A stretch of DNA of 64,000 nt from Trifolium pratense (GCF_020283565.1 NC_060063.1:33938635-34002634); one strand, 5' to 3'. Shown: positions 43,447 through 55,190, counted from the first letter of the stretch. Notes: generated by a model not told the origin, from the sequence alone. Numbers and translations are program-made.

Positions 43447-45472
43447 ATGTCAGACACAGAGGAGATTACGGGGAGCCAAGCGGCGTCAAAACATAAGCTA
43501 GTCGAAACTATTACGGACCCAGAGTTGGCTTGGGTTGCGCCCTAACCGCGAGGCATTGCTTCAACAATTACCGCTCAGGTTCCCAAGCTCTTTACTATAG
43601 TCGAGGGGGGTGGGTCGGTTAACTGGGAGGTTCATCTCCCCGCCGAAGGGGAGCGTAGTTGCTCGTCTTACACTGAAGGTGGATTTACCATGTACGAGCT
43701 AACGTTCAAAGAGATGGGGTATAGGCTTCCTTTTAACGACCTTGAGGCTGAGATTTTTGGCCGGTTAAAGGTGGCTCCTTCCCAGCTCCATCCAAACGCG
43801 ATGGCGTTCATCCGGGCATACCAGGTCCTTTGTAGGTATCTGGAGGTGGAGGCCACCGTCTCCTTATTTTTCTATGTCTTCAAAATCCAACGACAGAAAG
43901 TCGGGGTCCAGCAAGGTTGGGTCTCCTTGAAGCATGCGTCGAGCAAGATATTCAAGATGTTCGTGGAGTCCGCCCGGGGGTTCAAGGAGAGGTACTATGT
44001 GGTGAAGCCGGTGACGGAGTTCACTTTGAACTCTCTTTATATGGACAGGGCAATGACCCTTGAGGATGGGTCTCCCTAGCTGGACGCGCAGGGGGAGCCA
44101 GTAACCGAGTGGGCCCTTCGTTTCCCGTTGTCGTGGTCGTCGGAGCATTTTGTATTGCGAACCGACGAGTATCTAACGGATGGCGAGGACCTGACCCCGG
44201 TTGAGATGGCAGGGTTTGAGAAGCTTAAGGCTTATGTGGATGGATTTAAACCTTGTAAGGTTCTAAATAGTTTAAGAGAAGTTGCACTATATAAGTATGG
44301 TAAACCGAGGATCGAACCTCGTTTTGTGAATACAAAGCTGTTGTTGTCGTGCAAGACTGTTGCAGCTGAGAGCACCTTGTTGGGTATTTATTTGATTTCT
44401 GCTCGTTTTTTATTTGTGTTATATTTTAACAATCTTGATGTTTGAATGTCTCCCCGTGATTTCTGACCATGAATTTGATTTTGCATGTAGAATGGCTGAA
44501 GAAGGCGAAGAAGTCTAAGCCTGGGTTGAGCAACATCCTACTTTCCGAGCAAGCTGCTTTAGGAAGTGTCAGCCAATCCTCGCCTGGGGCAAGTTCAGCG
44601 GGGACCGTGGTTGGTCGAGCGAAGAGGCAGAGGGACGAGCAGATGACGACCATCATTGATTTATCTGAGGGGGACGGTGGATTTGTCCTGCCCGCATGCT
44701 TGAGCAACAAGAGCTTTTTTGACAACAACCCCCCCAGGTGTCTGTGTCGGAGAGGAACCATATTCTGGGAACTTCTTCGGCTGCCCGACAACAACAGTTG
44801 ACCCAGGATATTGCTGCTGTCATCCGGTTGGCGGAGACGGCCTTGGTATTGAACGAGGGGGGGCCCACTCATGAAGCCGAGAAATTAGCTACTAAGAACA
44901 GGAAACTGGAGGCTCTTGTGACCAAGCTTAAAAATGATGTGCTCGACTTTCAAGGCAAGCAAGAAAATTATTTCAAGAACATGGAGGAAGCCCGTCTTAC
45001 TACCGAGGAGCTGGATAAGACGAACAAGGTGCTGGAAGAGCTGAAGATTAGCAGTGTCGAGGAGAAGAAGAAACTGGAGGAGGTGATAGTCGACCTGCAG
45101 TCCAAGCTTGCTCCTGCTGCTGATGAGGCAGTTGAAACCTCCCGGCTTGTCAGCCGAGCAGATCTAGTTAAAGAAATTAAGAAGCTTGGCGGTAAGATGT
45201 TGGAGAGCATGGTATACGGGTGGAAGAACGCGGTGGCTCAGCTGAAGGTTGTGAATTCTGAGCACGGGTTGGTTACCGAGGGAATCCACAGGCTGAAAAG
45301 GGTTGAGAATGGCCAGATTGTCATTCCAGAGAAGTATAGGCAAATAGCCTTGGAGGAGGAAGAGGAGGAGGATGATGATGATGATGACGAGGAGGAGGAT
45401 GCTGAGGAGGAGGAGGTTGTGATGGAGAAGGGCCCTGATGGTGACGAGGAGGGTCATGATGAGAGCCGCTGA
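43447..45472 (+). pseudogene. Antisense ORF of Gypsy copy 1 (broken)
   Basis: Counterpart of 51545-53629. It starts MSDTEEITGSQA and continues through MYELTFKEMGYRLPF, the start of the domain known as putative gypsy-type transposon (Transposase_28), to a Glu/Asp-rich tail. Stops occur near 43543 (TAA) and 44078 (TAG after EDGSP). The putative second-intron acceptor is changed from GCAG to GCAT near 44487, and about 55 bp after it, encoding DLASELIRIAAEHKGEK, are missing. The C-terminal coiled coil (44738-45472) stays open. It is antisense to pol, as the aORFs of Tat-lineage elements are. Confidence 0.8.
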
Positions 45473-46199
45473 TCTTCCCCGACGCTTCTCTTTGGGCCTG
45501 CGTGCCATTGCTTTGTAATTTGTTTTTAATTTTATTAACAATTTTTTGGGGGCCTGTGTGCCCAGTTTGTAACATTTGAACAAGTGGGTTTTTGTCCCCG
45601 TCCTCATTATGACAATGTTGGGTCTCAGCCCGTTTATTCATCCTGCTCATGTGTATGTTTAAGTATTTTTGTTTTTGCTAAGTTATGCCTGCTTGTTATA
45701 TATCGTCGTTATGCATGTTTATATGCTTTCCCGTTTTTAACTTAACAAATTTTTGGTTTTGAATGGATATTTGTGTAATTGCTCGACATTGTTGTATGCC
45801 TGCTCGACAAAACCATTTTTCTTATTTGCAAGTTTTTGTTTCGAGCGCGTTTAGTTGAGGAGGTCGTCCTCGGTTTTAACTTAGATGGTTTAGGGAATTG
45901 TCTAAGCGCCTAGAGTTGTTTCTAAGGCTAATACGGATGCCGACACGTTGGTTTGCCCGCCCCCGCGGCCTGAGCTTCCCATCGCGAGCTGGGCGTTAAG
46001 CCTTGGCACGAAGACGATGGAGCTTGTCGGAAAGGTCATCCTCGTCGAGGAGACGCTCTGCCCTTCCTGAGCCAGAGTATCTCTTTTTCAATTATTGGAT
46101 CGAGCACGTGTGCCCGCGTGCTTTCTGTTGTCGAGGAGCCGGACTCGTTGCTAGAGGAACTGAGCAGCCTTTTAGTAGTGTTTTTAAATCAGCAATAAC
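45473..46199. other. Region between antisense ORF and integrase, Gypsy copy 1
   Basis: Non-coding Gypsy sequence matching 53630-54356. It holds GAGGAGGTCGTCCTCGG and similar GTCGAGGA/TCCTCGAC palindromic words. It is where the convergent pol and antisense transcripts would end. Confidence 0.5.
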
Positions 46200-47033
46200 T
46201 TAGCTATAATATTGTTTCAATTTTTGGGCGTTCCAAGGTCGAGGAAGTTTCCTTCCTCGAAGGTCCTCGAGATAGTACGCGCCATTTTCTGTTTTGTCGA
46301 TGACGCGATATGGTCCTTCCCAGTTGGCCGTCAGCTTACCATCCTGGGAATCCTTAGCATTTCATCTTAGGACGAGGCTGTCCACCTCTAATTCTCTTTT
46401 GATGACTTTTACGTCATGTCGGGCAGCTATTTTTTGCTTAAGGGTGGCTTCTCGAAGGGATGCCCCCGTACGAATCTCTTCGACGAGATCAAGTTCTTCG
46501 CGGAGAGCTTCGTCGTTCATTTCTTCTTCGAGCGGTTGCTCGGTTCGACAGGATGGCTCTCCAACCTCCACAAGGATGACTGCTTCCGTTCCATATACCA
46601 TTCGGAATGGAGTCTCCCCGGTTGTGGAGTGTGGTGTTGTGCGATAGGCCCACAGGACGCTTTCAAGTTCCTCGACCCATTTCTTTTTGTTTTGATCCAA
46701 TCTTCGTCGTAGGCCGCGCAAGATTACTCTGTTGGCGGCCTCGGCTTGCCCGTTAGTTTGGGGATGTTCAACTGAAGTGAAATGTTGCTTGGTTCCTAGG
46801 GCAGCAAGGAAGTCTTGGAATCCTTTGTTTGTAAATTGTGTTCCATTGTCCATAACAACGGCTTGTGGTATCCCAAATCGGCAAAGTACGTCTCGTTTGA
46901 AGAAACGGAGTATTCTAAACGATGTTATGTCGCAGAGAGGTTCAGCCTCTACCCATTTGGTGAAGTAATCCACAACGACTATTAGAAACTTGTTTTGGTG
47001 GAGTCCCTTTGTAAATGGGCCAAGTATATCCAT
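46200..47033 (-). pseudogene. Integrase core and C-terminus, Gypsy copy 1
   Basis: Starts MDILGPFTKGLHQNKF (first catalytic Asp), then VDYFTKWVEAEPL, AVVMDNGTQFTNKG and HPQTNGQAEAANRVILRGL. The usual Thr before the second catalytic Asp is Met here (T in copy 2). A stop after DSLVLR near 46360 removes the C-terminal chromatin-side part, which copy 2 keeps. A TGA just upstream of MDILG (47034-47036) separates it from the zinc-binding part. Confidence 0.9.
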
Positions 47034-47036
47034 GCC

Positions 47037-48047
47037 TCACCAAGCGAAGGGCCATGGCGACGACAAAGATTTGAGCTCGCGGGGAGGAGCTAAGTGCATA
47101 TCCCCAGGTCGTTGACATTTGTCGCATTTTTTCACATGGTCTTTGGCATCTTGCTGCATGGTGGGCCAGTAGTACCCTGCTCGGAGAGCTTTCCTGGCCA
47201 GCGATCTTCCTCCCAGGTGCTGGGCGTTGATCCCCTCGTGTACCTCGCGCAGGATGTAGTCGACTGTCTCCTCGTCGACGCATTTTACGAGCGGGATTGA
47301 GAATCCTTTCCTGTATATTTTTCCGTCGAGGATAACGTAGGTGCATGCTCGGCGTCTAACGATTGCTGCTTCCTTCTGGTCGGCAGGAAGGGTTCCATGT
47401 GCGAGGAAGTTATATACGGGGGTCATCCAGCAGTTTTTGTCGCCAATGACGTTTATGTCGAGGACGTTGGCCGGCTTTTCGATGCTTGGCCGAGGGAGTA
47501 TTTCCTGAATGACGGATTTGTTACCGCCTTTCTTTTTTGTGCTCGCCAGTTTGGATAGGATGTCTGCCCGTTTGTTATGCTCGCGTGGAACGTGTTGCAC
47601 CTCCACGGACTCGAACTTAGTGATTTTCTCTTTCACTAATGCTAAATATTCAAAGAGATTATCATTTTTGGCTTGATATTCCCCCAATACTTGTGAAGCA
47701 ACGAGTTGTGAATCTGTGTAGATTTTTATCTCTTTTGCTTCCATGTCCTCGGCCAACCGTAGTCCTGCTAGGAAGGCCTCGTATTCTGCCTGGTTGTTTG
47801 ATGTCAGGAAGGATAGTGCTAGGGATACTTCGATTATGATCCCATTCTCGTTTTCTAGGATAATTCCTGCTCCTGCTCCCGTGGCACTTGATGCTCCGTC
47901 GACGAATATTGTCCATTTGTCTGCCTCACTTGTCGTGGAGGATGGACTCGTCATTTCGGCCACGAAGTCTGCTTTCGTAATGAATGTCGAATTCGGAAAG
48001 CTCGAGGGACCATTTAAGCATCCTGCCCGCCATGTCTGGTCGACCAA
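47037..48047 (-). pseudogene. Second RNase H and integrase zinc domain, Gypsy copy 1
   Basis: RNase H of the additional type found in Tat/Ogre/Retand elements: KWTIFVDGASSATGAGAG, NNQAEYEAFLAGL, YTDSQLVASQV, HNKRADILSKLAS. It is followed by the integrase H2C2 zinc segment (HEGINAQHLGGRSLARK...WPTMQQDAKDHVKKCDKCQ). It ends SPWPFAW then TGA, a stop shared with copy 2. Confidence 0.92.
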
Positions 48048-48624
48048 GCAGTGACTTGATGGGTTGGTCAGTTTGGACTACGATTGTGTGTGCTAGGAAG
48101 TAGTGACGTAGTCTTCCTGCTGCGTTGATCAAGGCAAGGGCCACCTTCTCGATTTATTGGTATCTGAGTTCGGGCCCCTGGAAAGCCTTGCTCGTGAAGT
48201 ACACTGATTTCTATCCTTCCGCTGTTTCACGGACAAGAGCTGTGCTGACGGCCTCAGATGTGACGGAGAGGTAAATGTATAATACTTCCTCGACATCCGG
48301 GCGTGAGAGGACTGGTGGTTCGGACAGGGCCTTCTTCATATGTTGGAGGGCCTTCTCGCACTCGTCCGTCCATTCGAACACAACTTCTTTCCTCAGTAAT
48401 TTGAAGAGGGGCAATGCATGTTGAGCAGATTTTGCTACGAAGCGAGATAATGAGGTCAGCATTCCGTTCAGGGTTTGTATCGATTTTTTGTTGTTCGGAG
48501 TTGGGAGATCAGTAAAGGCACGACACTTGTCGGGGTTGGCTTCGATTCCTCGTTATGTTAGGTAGAATCCGAGGAACTTTCCTGCCCGTACCCCGAAGGT
48601 GCACTTCTCCGGATTGAATCTCAT
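48048..48624 (-). pseudogene. RT connection and first RNase H, Gypsy copy 1
   Basis: Contains RFNPEKCTFGVRAGKFLG, LTSLSRFVAKSAQHALPLFK, FEWTDECEKALQHMKKAL, then RNase H with YFLAHTIVVQTDQPIKSLL. Lesions include a stop at LT(stop)RGIEAN near 48553, unique to this copy, and a stop after RETAEG near 48209, shared with copy 2. The frame changes near 47990. Confidence 0.88.
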
Positions 48625-49478
48625 GTTGTGCTTTCTGGCCTGCTCAAGACCTTATGTAGGTGGGCGGTGTGATCGATTTCCTCGTGGGATTTGACGATCA
48701 TGTCGTCCATGTAGACTTCGAGCATGTCGCCAATTTCTCCTCGGAATACCTTGTTGATCATTCGCTGGTAAGTAGCACCAGCGGTTTTTAGACCGAAGGG
48801 TATTACGTTGTAGTAATAGTTGCCCGACTCAGTCATAAAAGCTGTTTTTTCCCTATCGGCCACAGCCATTGGGATTTGATTGTACCCTGAATATGCATCC
48901 ATAAAAGACAATAATTTAAAGCCAGACGAATTATCAACTAACTTATCAATGCAAGGTAAATGATAGGAATCTTTAGGGCAAGCCCTATTGAGATCAGTAT
49001 AGTCAACACACATTCTCCATTTTCCATTAGATTTTTTAACTAGTACAACGTTGGACAACCAGGTAGTGTATCTGGCTTCAGAAATAAAATTTGCCTCTAG
49101 GAGGTCTTTTACAGCTTTTTCAGCAGCCTCCGCTTTTTCGGGAGACTGCTTACGCCTACGTTGCACTACAGCACTAGCAAGTGGGTCGACAGTAAGTTGA
49201 TGGCATGCAATATTTGGATCCAGCCCGGGCATATCAGCAGCTTGCCACGCAAACAGGTCAACATTTTCTCTAAGGCGGGCTTTCAGCTGCTTCCTCGCCA
49301 GGTCGGGGAGCCCTGTACCAATCTTGACTCCTCTGCTTGGATCGTCGCCGAACTGGACTATGTCGAATTCTCCATCCGGAATGGGGCGGTAATGCTCTTT
49401 GCTCGCCTCATCGGACTCCTTCTCCTCCTTCCGCAACTTTTTCTCCTCCTTGTGCTCTTTCTTGGACGTGTTTAACAT
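48621..49478 (-). pseudogene. Reverse transcriptase, Gypsy copy 1 (5'-truncated)
   Basis: RT from LPDLARKQLKARLRENVDLF through VVLVKKSNGKWRMCVDYTDL, FMDAYSGYNQI, FGLKTAGATYQRMINK and the catalytic VYMDDMIVKSHEE, ending LSRPESTT where the frame breaks as in copy 2. The first residues (MLNTSK) come from the joined LTR fragment. Protease, zinc knuckle and gag are deleted. Confidence 0.92.
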
Positions 49479-49608
49479 GCTGCTTATCTGTTATGTCGAG
49501 GAGGACACGTCGTTGGCTGACGTGTCGGGGAAGTATCCCCTTATTGGGCTGTGCCCCAAATGTCGGGCAAGAGGATAATTGGGCCAGCTCTTTGCCTAGT
49601 CCAGAACA
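49466..49608 (-). repeat. Truncated Gypsy LTR at the junction of copies 1 and 2
   Basis: The first 143 bp of the LTR at 60318-60865, starting TGTTCTGGACT on the minus strand. On its right is a purine tract TTGGGGGGCTCC, the expected polypurine tract of copy 2. On its left it runs straight into copy 1 pol. It is thus the 3' LTR of copy 2 and the remnant of the 5' LTR of copy 1 at once. Confidence 0.87.
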
Positions 49609-50316
49609 GGAGCCCCCCAAGTCGTTGCTCCTAGGCATAGGATTAATGACTTAAGGTTCAGGCCCGTATGTCGAGGAAATGTTTTCCCCGTCAATCCTAG
49701 GAGGAGTTTGTGACTTGCTTATAGCTATTCTTGCTCGTTTGCGCGAGGTGTATATAAATTTTGTCTGTGGACATCGTTAGCCGTTTATGAGTTCCTCGAC
49801 TCTTGTCGAAGAGGAATGTTGTTAATCCTGTTTTAGAAGTGCTGCACGTTTATGCGGACACATACTTGTGAAGCATTGTTTCGTCTGTTTCCAAAAGTTC
49901 CTTTGCTCGTTGTCGAGGAGAAAACCAGATATGTTGCGCGTTGGTACGAGCGTATGTTTTGCAAAGTTTGTTTAGCTTGTCCGCGAAATCGGGGAGGAAA
50001 TTGCATTGGGGATAGCGAAGATGCCTTCGCAGACGCGTGGTCTGTTCGATGGGATTTGAAGGGACACGCGTTTCGCCTGCGTCTGCCACGTGTACGAGTC
50101 ATTAAAAGGAGCAATGATGGCCTTGGGAACACATATTTATCGCTCCATTTTACAAGGAAGCGTGGAAGCCGTTAGATTGATCGCGTCTTTTCATATTTGG
50201 TTAAGGTGAATCAGAGCCGTTTGATGGTTCCCACCGTAGTCGTTGGATTTGATCAATGGCTGTCACGCGATTAGGCGCGTTGCTTCGTGATATAGGGTGC
50301 AGGGGGATCGCAGTCT
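49609..50316. other. Non-coding region between 3' LTR and antisense promoter
   Basis: No supported ORF. It contains a GTATATAAATT stretch at 49750-49760 and TCGAGGAAATGTTTTCCCCG at 49672-49691, which resembles the hairpin units of the antisense leader intron. Confidence 0.45.
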
Positions 50317-50324
50317 ATAAATAG
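50317..50324 (+). promoter_or_regulatory. TATA box of the antisense transcription unit
   Basis: TATAAATA in a plus-strand context (CAGTCTATAAATAGG). It is followed about 140 bp later by a donor-like CAG/GTAACG (intron start 50459) and, at 51535, by an acceptor TTTTCAG just before the antisense ORF ATG. This arrangement looks like a dedicated Pol II promoter with a 5'UTR intron. Confidence 0.6.
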
Positions 50325-50458
50325 GAAAGAGGAAAGTCATTTGGAACTTTCCACTTCTTTTCTCCATTCGTTGCTGTTGCTCTCACCTGCTCCTTTTTCA
50401 AAGTTCAAAGTTCACCAGGTTTCACTTCATTTGCAGAATCAAAGCTCCATTCAAACAG

Positions 50459-51535
50459 GTAACGTGTGTTCTACTTTGTTTCAATTTCTTGCCTGTTGCC
50501 CTTAAATTTGTGTTTCTGCTTTAGGGTGTCTTTTCACTTTTTCTGAAATGTGTTTGGATTTTTAGTTTTGCGTTTTCTTCCTTGAGTTTTGGGTTGTACC
50601 CACCGTATGTTGGTGGTTTTGTCACTTAGGATCTCACTTGTTTAAGTGTTTTTGGCATTTGGTAGTGTTTAAATCGTTGCCAAACGCCCTTTGTTATGCC
50701 CAAATATTCGATGTTTGTTTGTTTTTTTTGCTTTTTCATTTTCTGGGAATTCCCTAAGAACAACGAACCAAATGATGAGTTTCCCTTTGATTTCTGGGAA
50801 AACTTGATGAACGCGATGAAGATGATGAATGATTGATAAATTTCTGGGAATTTATGCATTTTGTGTCGGGGAGGAGAATGTTGTTTCCTCTCCCCGTTAT
50901 GACTATTATTTTGTCGGGGAGGATTGAATCGCTATTCCTCCCCGTTTATTGTAGCGGAAATAGGTTAGTTGAACCTTGTATCGGGGAGCGTCTCCCCGTC
51001 TTTGACTTCGCGAATCTTGCGTGTTTTTGCGAATTGTATGAATGTCGGGGACCTTCTCTCCGTTGATTCTTGGAGAATTTAGTAGGTAAAAAAATGAGTT
51101 TCTAGAAAACTCTTTGTCGGGGATCTTTTCCCCGTTTCACCCTTAGAAGGAATTGTAGGTTTATGTTGGGGATATTCTCCCCGTTGTTTTTCTTGAGAAA
51201 TTTGTTGGATAAATGAGTTTTAAAAACTCTGTGTCGGGGAGCTTCTCCCCGTTTTTAACTTGAGGTTTTATGTATGACTGAGTTTGCTTTTAAACTCTCC
51301 CCGGTTACCCGTCGAGTAATGTTGCTAGCTTGTGTCGGGGATCGTCTCCCCGTTTTCAGGATTTCTTTAAATAGTTCTCCTTGTCTCCTCCATTTTTGTC
51401 TTTGTTTTGCCATTTTGATAAGCGATTTTGGTCAGGGACAGCGTCCTCGCCCTATCCTACGCCCTTTCACTTGATTTGCGGTGAAAGGGTGGATTTGATA
51501 ATTGTCGAATTCACTTTATTTTCGCTGCTTTTCAG
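50459..51535 (+). other. Putative 5'UTR intron of the antisense ORF, with hairpin array
   Basis: Donor CAG/GTAACG at 50459 and acceptor CTGCTTTTCAG/GT at 51535. From 50864 on, it holds eight short palindromic units of the form GTCGGGGA, 3-20 bases, TCCCCGTT, starting near 50864, 50914, 50981, 51045, 51116, 51166, 51233 and 51333. The spacers between units are not repetitive. Copy 1 has the same units, split by the Copia insertion (36583-36855 and 43083-43273). Confidence 0.65.
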
Positions 51536-51544
51536 GTATTCAAA

Positions 51545-53629
51545 ATGTCAGACACAGAGGAGATTACGGGGAGCCAAGCGGTGTCAAAACATAAGCTAGT
51601 CGACACTATTACGGACCCAGAGTTGGCTTGGGTTGCGCCCTAGCTGCGAGGCATTGCTTCAACAATTACCGCTCAGGATCCCAAGCTCTTTACTATAGTC
51701 GAGGGGGGTGGGTCGGTTAACTGGGAGGTTCATCTCCCCGCCGAAGGGGAGCGTATTTGCTCGTCTTACACTGAAGGTGGATTTACCATGTACGAGCTAA
51801 CGTTCAAAGAGATGGGGTATAGGCTTCCTTTTAACGACCTTGAGGCTGAGATTTTTGGCCGGTTAAAGGTGGCTCCTTCCCAGCTCCATCCAAACGCGAT
51901 GGCGTTCATCCGGGCATACCAGGTCCTTTGTAGGTATCTGGAGGTGGAGGCCACCGTCTCCTTATTTTTCTATGTCTTCAAAATCCAACGACAGAAATTC
52001 GGGGTCCAGCAAGGTTGGGTCTCCTTGAAGCATGCGTCGAGCAAGATATTCAAGATGTTCGTGGAATCCGCCCGGGGGTTCAAGGAGAGGTACTATGTGG
52101 TGAAGCCGGTGACGGAGTTCGCTTTGAACTCTCTTTATATGGACAGGGCAATGACCCTTGAGGATGGGTCTCCCTAGCTGGACGCGCAGGGGGAGCTAGT
52201 AACCGAGTGGGCCCTTCGTTTCCCGTTGTCGTGGTCGTCGGAGCATTTTGTATTGCGAACCGACGAGTATCTGACGGATGGCGAGGACCTGACCCCGGTT
52301 GAGATGGCAGGGTTTGAGAAGCTTAAGGCTTATGTGGATGGATTTAAACCTTGTAAGGTTCTAAATAGTTTAGGAGAAGTTGCACTATATAAGTATGGTA
52401 AACCGAGGATCGAACCTCGTTTTGTGAATACAAAGCTGTTGTTGTCGTGCAAGACTGTTGCAGCTGAGAGCACCTTGTTGGGTATTTATTTGATTTCTGC
52501 TCGTTTTTTATTTGTGTTATATTTTAACAATCTTGATGTTTGAATGTCTCCCCGTGATTTCTGACCATGAATTTGATTTTGCAGGTAGAATGGCTGACCT
52601 TGCTTCCGAGCTAATTAGAATAGCTGCTGAGCATAAGGGGGAGAAACCAAAGAAGAAGGCGAAGAAGTCTAAGCCTGGGTTGAGCAACATCCTACTTTCC
52701 GAGCAAGCTGCTTCAGGAAGTGTCAGCCAATCCTCGCCTGTGGCAAGTTCAGCGGGGACCGTGGTTGGTCGAGCGAAGAGGCAGAAGGACGAGCAGATGA
52801 CGACCATCGTTGATTTGTCTGAGGGGGACGGTGGATTTGTCCTCCCCGCATGCTTGAGCAACATGAGCTTTTTTGACAACAACCCCCCCAGGTACCTGTG
52901 TCGGAGAGGAACCATATTCTGGGAACTTCTTCGGCTGCCCGACAACAACAGTTGACCCAGGATATTGCTGCTGTCATCTGGTTGGCGGAGACGGCCTTGG
53001 TATTGAACGAGGGGGGGCCCACTCATGAAGCCGATAAATTAGCTACTAAGAACAGGAAACTGGAGGCTCTTGTGACCAAGCTTGAAAATGATGTGCTCGA
53101 CTTTCAAGGCAAGCAAGAAAATTATTTCAAGAACATGGAGGAAGCCCGTCTTACTACCGAGGAGCTGGATAAGACGAACAAGGTGCTGGAAGAGCTGAAG
53201 ATTAGCAGTGTCGAGGAGAAGAAGAAACTGGAGGAGGTGATAGCCGACCTGTAGTCCAAGCTTGCTCCTGCTGCTGATGAGGCAGTTGAAACCTCCCGGC
53301 TTGTCAGCCGAGCAGATCTAGTTAAAGAAATTAAGAAGCTCGGCGGTAAGATGTTGGAGAGCATGGTATACGGGTGGAAGAACGCGGTGGCTCAGCTGAA
53401 GGTTGTGAATTCCGAGCACGGGTTGGTTACCGAGGGAATCCACAGGCTGAAAAGGGTTGAGAATGGCCAGATTGTCATTCCAGAGAAGTATAGGCAAATA
53501 GCCTTGGAGGAGGAAGAGGAGGAGGATGATGATGATGATGATGACGAGGAGGAGGATGCTGAGGAGGAGGAGGTTGTGATGGAGAAGGGCCCTGATGGTG
53601 ACGAGGAGGGTTATGATGAGAGCCGCTGA
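51545..53629 (+). pseudogene. Antisense ORF of Gypsy copy 2 (Transposase_28-type)
   Basis: Starts MSDTEEITGSQA. The conserved block MYELTFKEMGYRLPF...EIFGRLKVAPSQLHPNAMAF...FKIQRQKFGVQQGWVSLK is that of the putative gypsy-type transposon domain found in antisense ORFs of Tat elements. A second intron is likely (52482-52584, GT to TTTTGCAG). After it comes RMADLASELIRIAAEHKG, a Lys-rich stretch, a long coiled coil and a Glu/Asp tail. Stops lie near 51642 (TAG), 52175 (TAG after EDGSP, shared with copy 1) and 53252 (TAG, this copy only). The protein's role is not known. Confidence 0.8.
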
Positions 53630-54356
53630 TCTTCCCCGACGCTTCTCTTTGGGCCTGCGTGCCATTGCTTTGTAATTTGTTTTTAATTTTATTGACAATT
53701 TTTTGGGGGCCTGTGTGCCCAGTTTGTAACATTTGAACAAGTGGGTTTTTGTCCCCGTCCTCATTATGACAATGTTGGGTCTCAGCCCGTTTATTCATCC
53801 TGCTCATGTGTATGTTTAAGTATTTTTGTTTTTGCTAAGTTATGCCTGCTTGTTATATATCGTCGTTATGCATGTCTATATGCTTACCCGTTTTTAACTT
53901 AACAAATTTTTGGTTTTGAATGGATATTTGTGTAATTGCTCGACATTGTTGTATGCCTGCTCGACAAAACCATTTTTCTTATTTGCAAGTTTTTGTTTCG
54001 AGCGCGTTTCGTTGAGGAGGTCATCCTCGGTTTTAACTTAGATAGTTTAGGGAACTATCTAAGCGCCTAGAGTTGTTTCTAAGGCTAATACGGATGCCGA
54101 CACGTTGGTTTGCCCGCGCCCGCGGCCTGAGCTTCCAATCGCGAGCTGGGCGTTAAGCCTTGGCACGAAGACGATGGAGCTTGTCGGAAAGGTCATCCTC
54201 GTCGAGGAGACGCTCTGCCCTTCCTGAGCCAGAGTATCTCTTTTTCAATTATTGGATCGAGCACGTGTGCCCGCGTGCTTTCCGTTGTCGAGGAGCCGGA
54301 CTCGTTGCTAGAGGAACCGAGCAGCCTTTTAGTAGTGTTTTTAAATCGGCAATAAC
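53630..54356. other. Region between antisense ORF and integrase, Gypsy copy 2
   Basis: Non-coding, near-identical to 45473-46199. Convergent 3' ends of the pol and antisense units would fall here. Confidence 0.5.
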
Positions 54357-55190
54357 TTATCTATAATATTGTTTCAATTTTTGGGCGTTCCAAGGTCGAG
54401 GAAGTTTCCTTCCTCGAAGGTCCTCGAGATAGTACGCGCCATTTTCTGTTTTGTCGATGACGCGATATGGTCCTTCCCAGTTGGCCGTCAGCTTACCATC
54501 CTGGGAATCCTTAGCATTTCGTTTTAGGACGAGGCTGCCCACCTCTAATTCTCTTTTGATGACTTTTACGTCATGTCGGTCAGCTATTTTTTGCTTAAGG
54601 GTGGCTTCTCGAAGGGATGCCCCCGTACGAATCTCTTCGACGAGATCAAGTTCTTCGCGGAGAGCTTCGTCGTTCATTTCTTCTTCGAGCGGTTGCTCGG
54701 TTCGACAGGATGGCTCTCCAACCTCCACAAGGATGACTGCTTCCGTTCCATATATCATTCGGAATGGAGTCTCCCCGGTTGTGGAGTGTGGTGTTGTGCG
54801 ATAGGCCCACAGGACGCTTTCAAGTTCCTCGACCCATTTCTTTTTGTTTTGATCCAATCTTCGTCGTAGGCCGCGCAAGATTACTCTGTTGGCGGCCTCG
54901 GCTTGCCCGTTCGTTTGGGGATGTTCAACTGAAGTGAAATGTTGCTTGGTTCCTAGGGCAGCAAGGAAGTCTTGGAATCCTTTGTTTGTAAATTGTGTTC
55001 CATTGTCCGTAACAACGGCTTGTGGTATCCCAAATCGGCAAAGTACGTCTCGTTTGAAGAAACGGAGTATTCTGAACGATGTTATGTCGCAGAGAGGTTC
55101 AGCCTCTACCCATTTGGTGAAGTAATCCACAACGACTATTAGAAACTTGTTTTGGTGGAGTCCCTTTGTAAATGGGCCAAGTATATCCAT
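54357..55190 (-). pseudogene. Integrase core and C-terminus, Gypsy copy 2
   Basis: 277 open codons with MDILGPF, the VDYFTKWVEAEPL strand, AVVTDNGTQFTNKG and HPQTNGQAEAANRVI, giving the DDE triad. The C-terminal part ends GPYRVIDKTENGAYYLEDLR and WNAQKLKQYYR. This domain is intact, but a TGA at 55191-55193 cuts it off from the zinc-binding part. Confidence 0.93.

Larger units (their letters stand above)
36486..49465 (-). mobile_element. Tat/Retand-type Gypsy element, copy 1 (interrupted and truncated)
   Basis: Gypsy sequence occupies 36486-36867 and 43064-49465. The gap is a nested Copia derivative. On the minus strand it keeps RT, two RNase H domains and integrase, plus the antisense ORF on the plus strand. 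gag, most of protease, the primer-binding site and most of the 5' LTR are deleted at 49465/49466, where pol joins a partial LTR. The other end is cut by the Copia LTR at 36485. It is close to copy 2 (49609-60865) throughout and shares its frame lesions. Confidence 0.9.

Noticed and set aside
45164..45650. Minus-strand His/Pro-rich and Leu/Ile-rich open frames, also at 53318-53807
   Set aside because: They are the complement of the acidic Glu/Asp tail of the antisense ORF and have no independent support.
50864..51356. A CRISPR-like array
   Set aside because: The repeated units are short palindromes with variable centres and irregular spacing inside a plant retrotransposon. No cas genes are present and the genome is eukaryotic.
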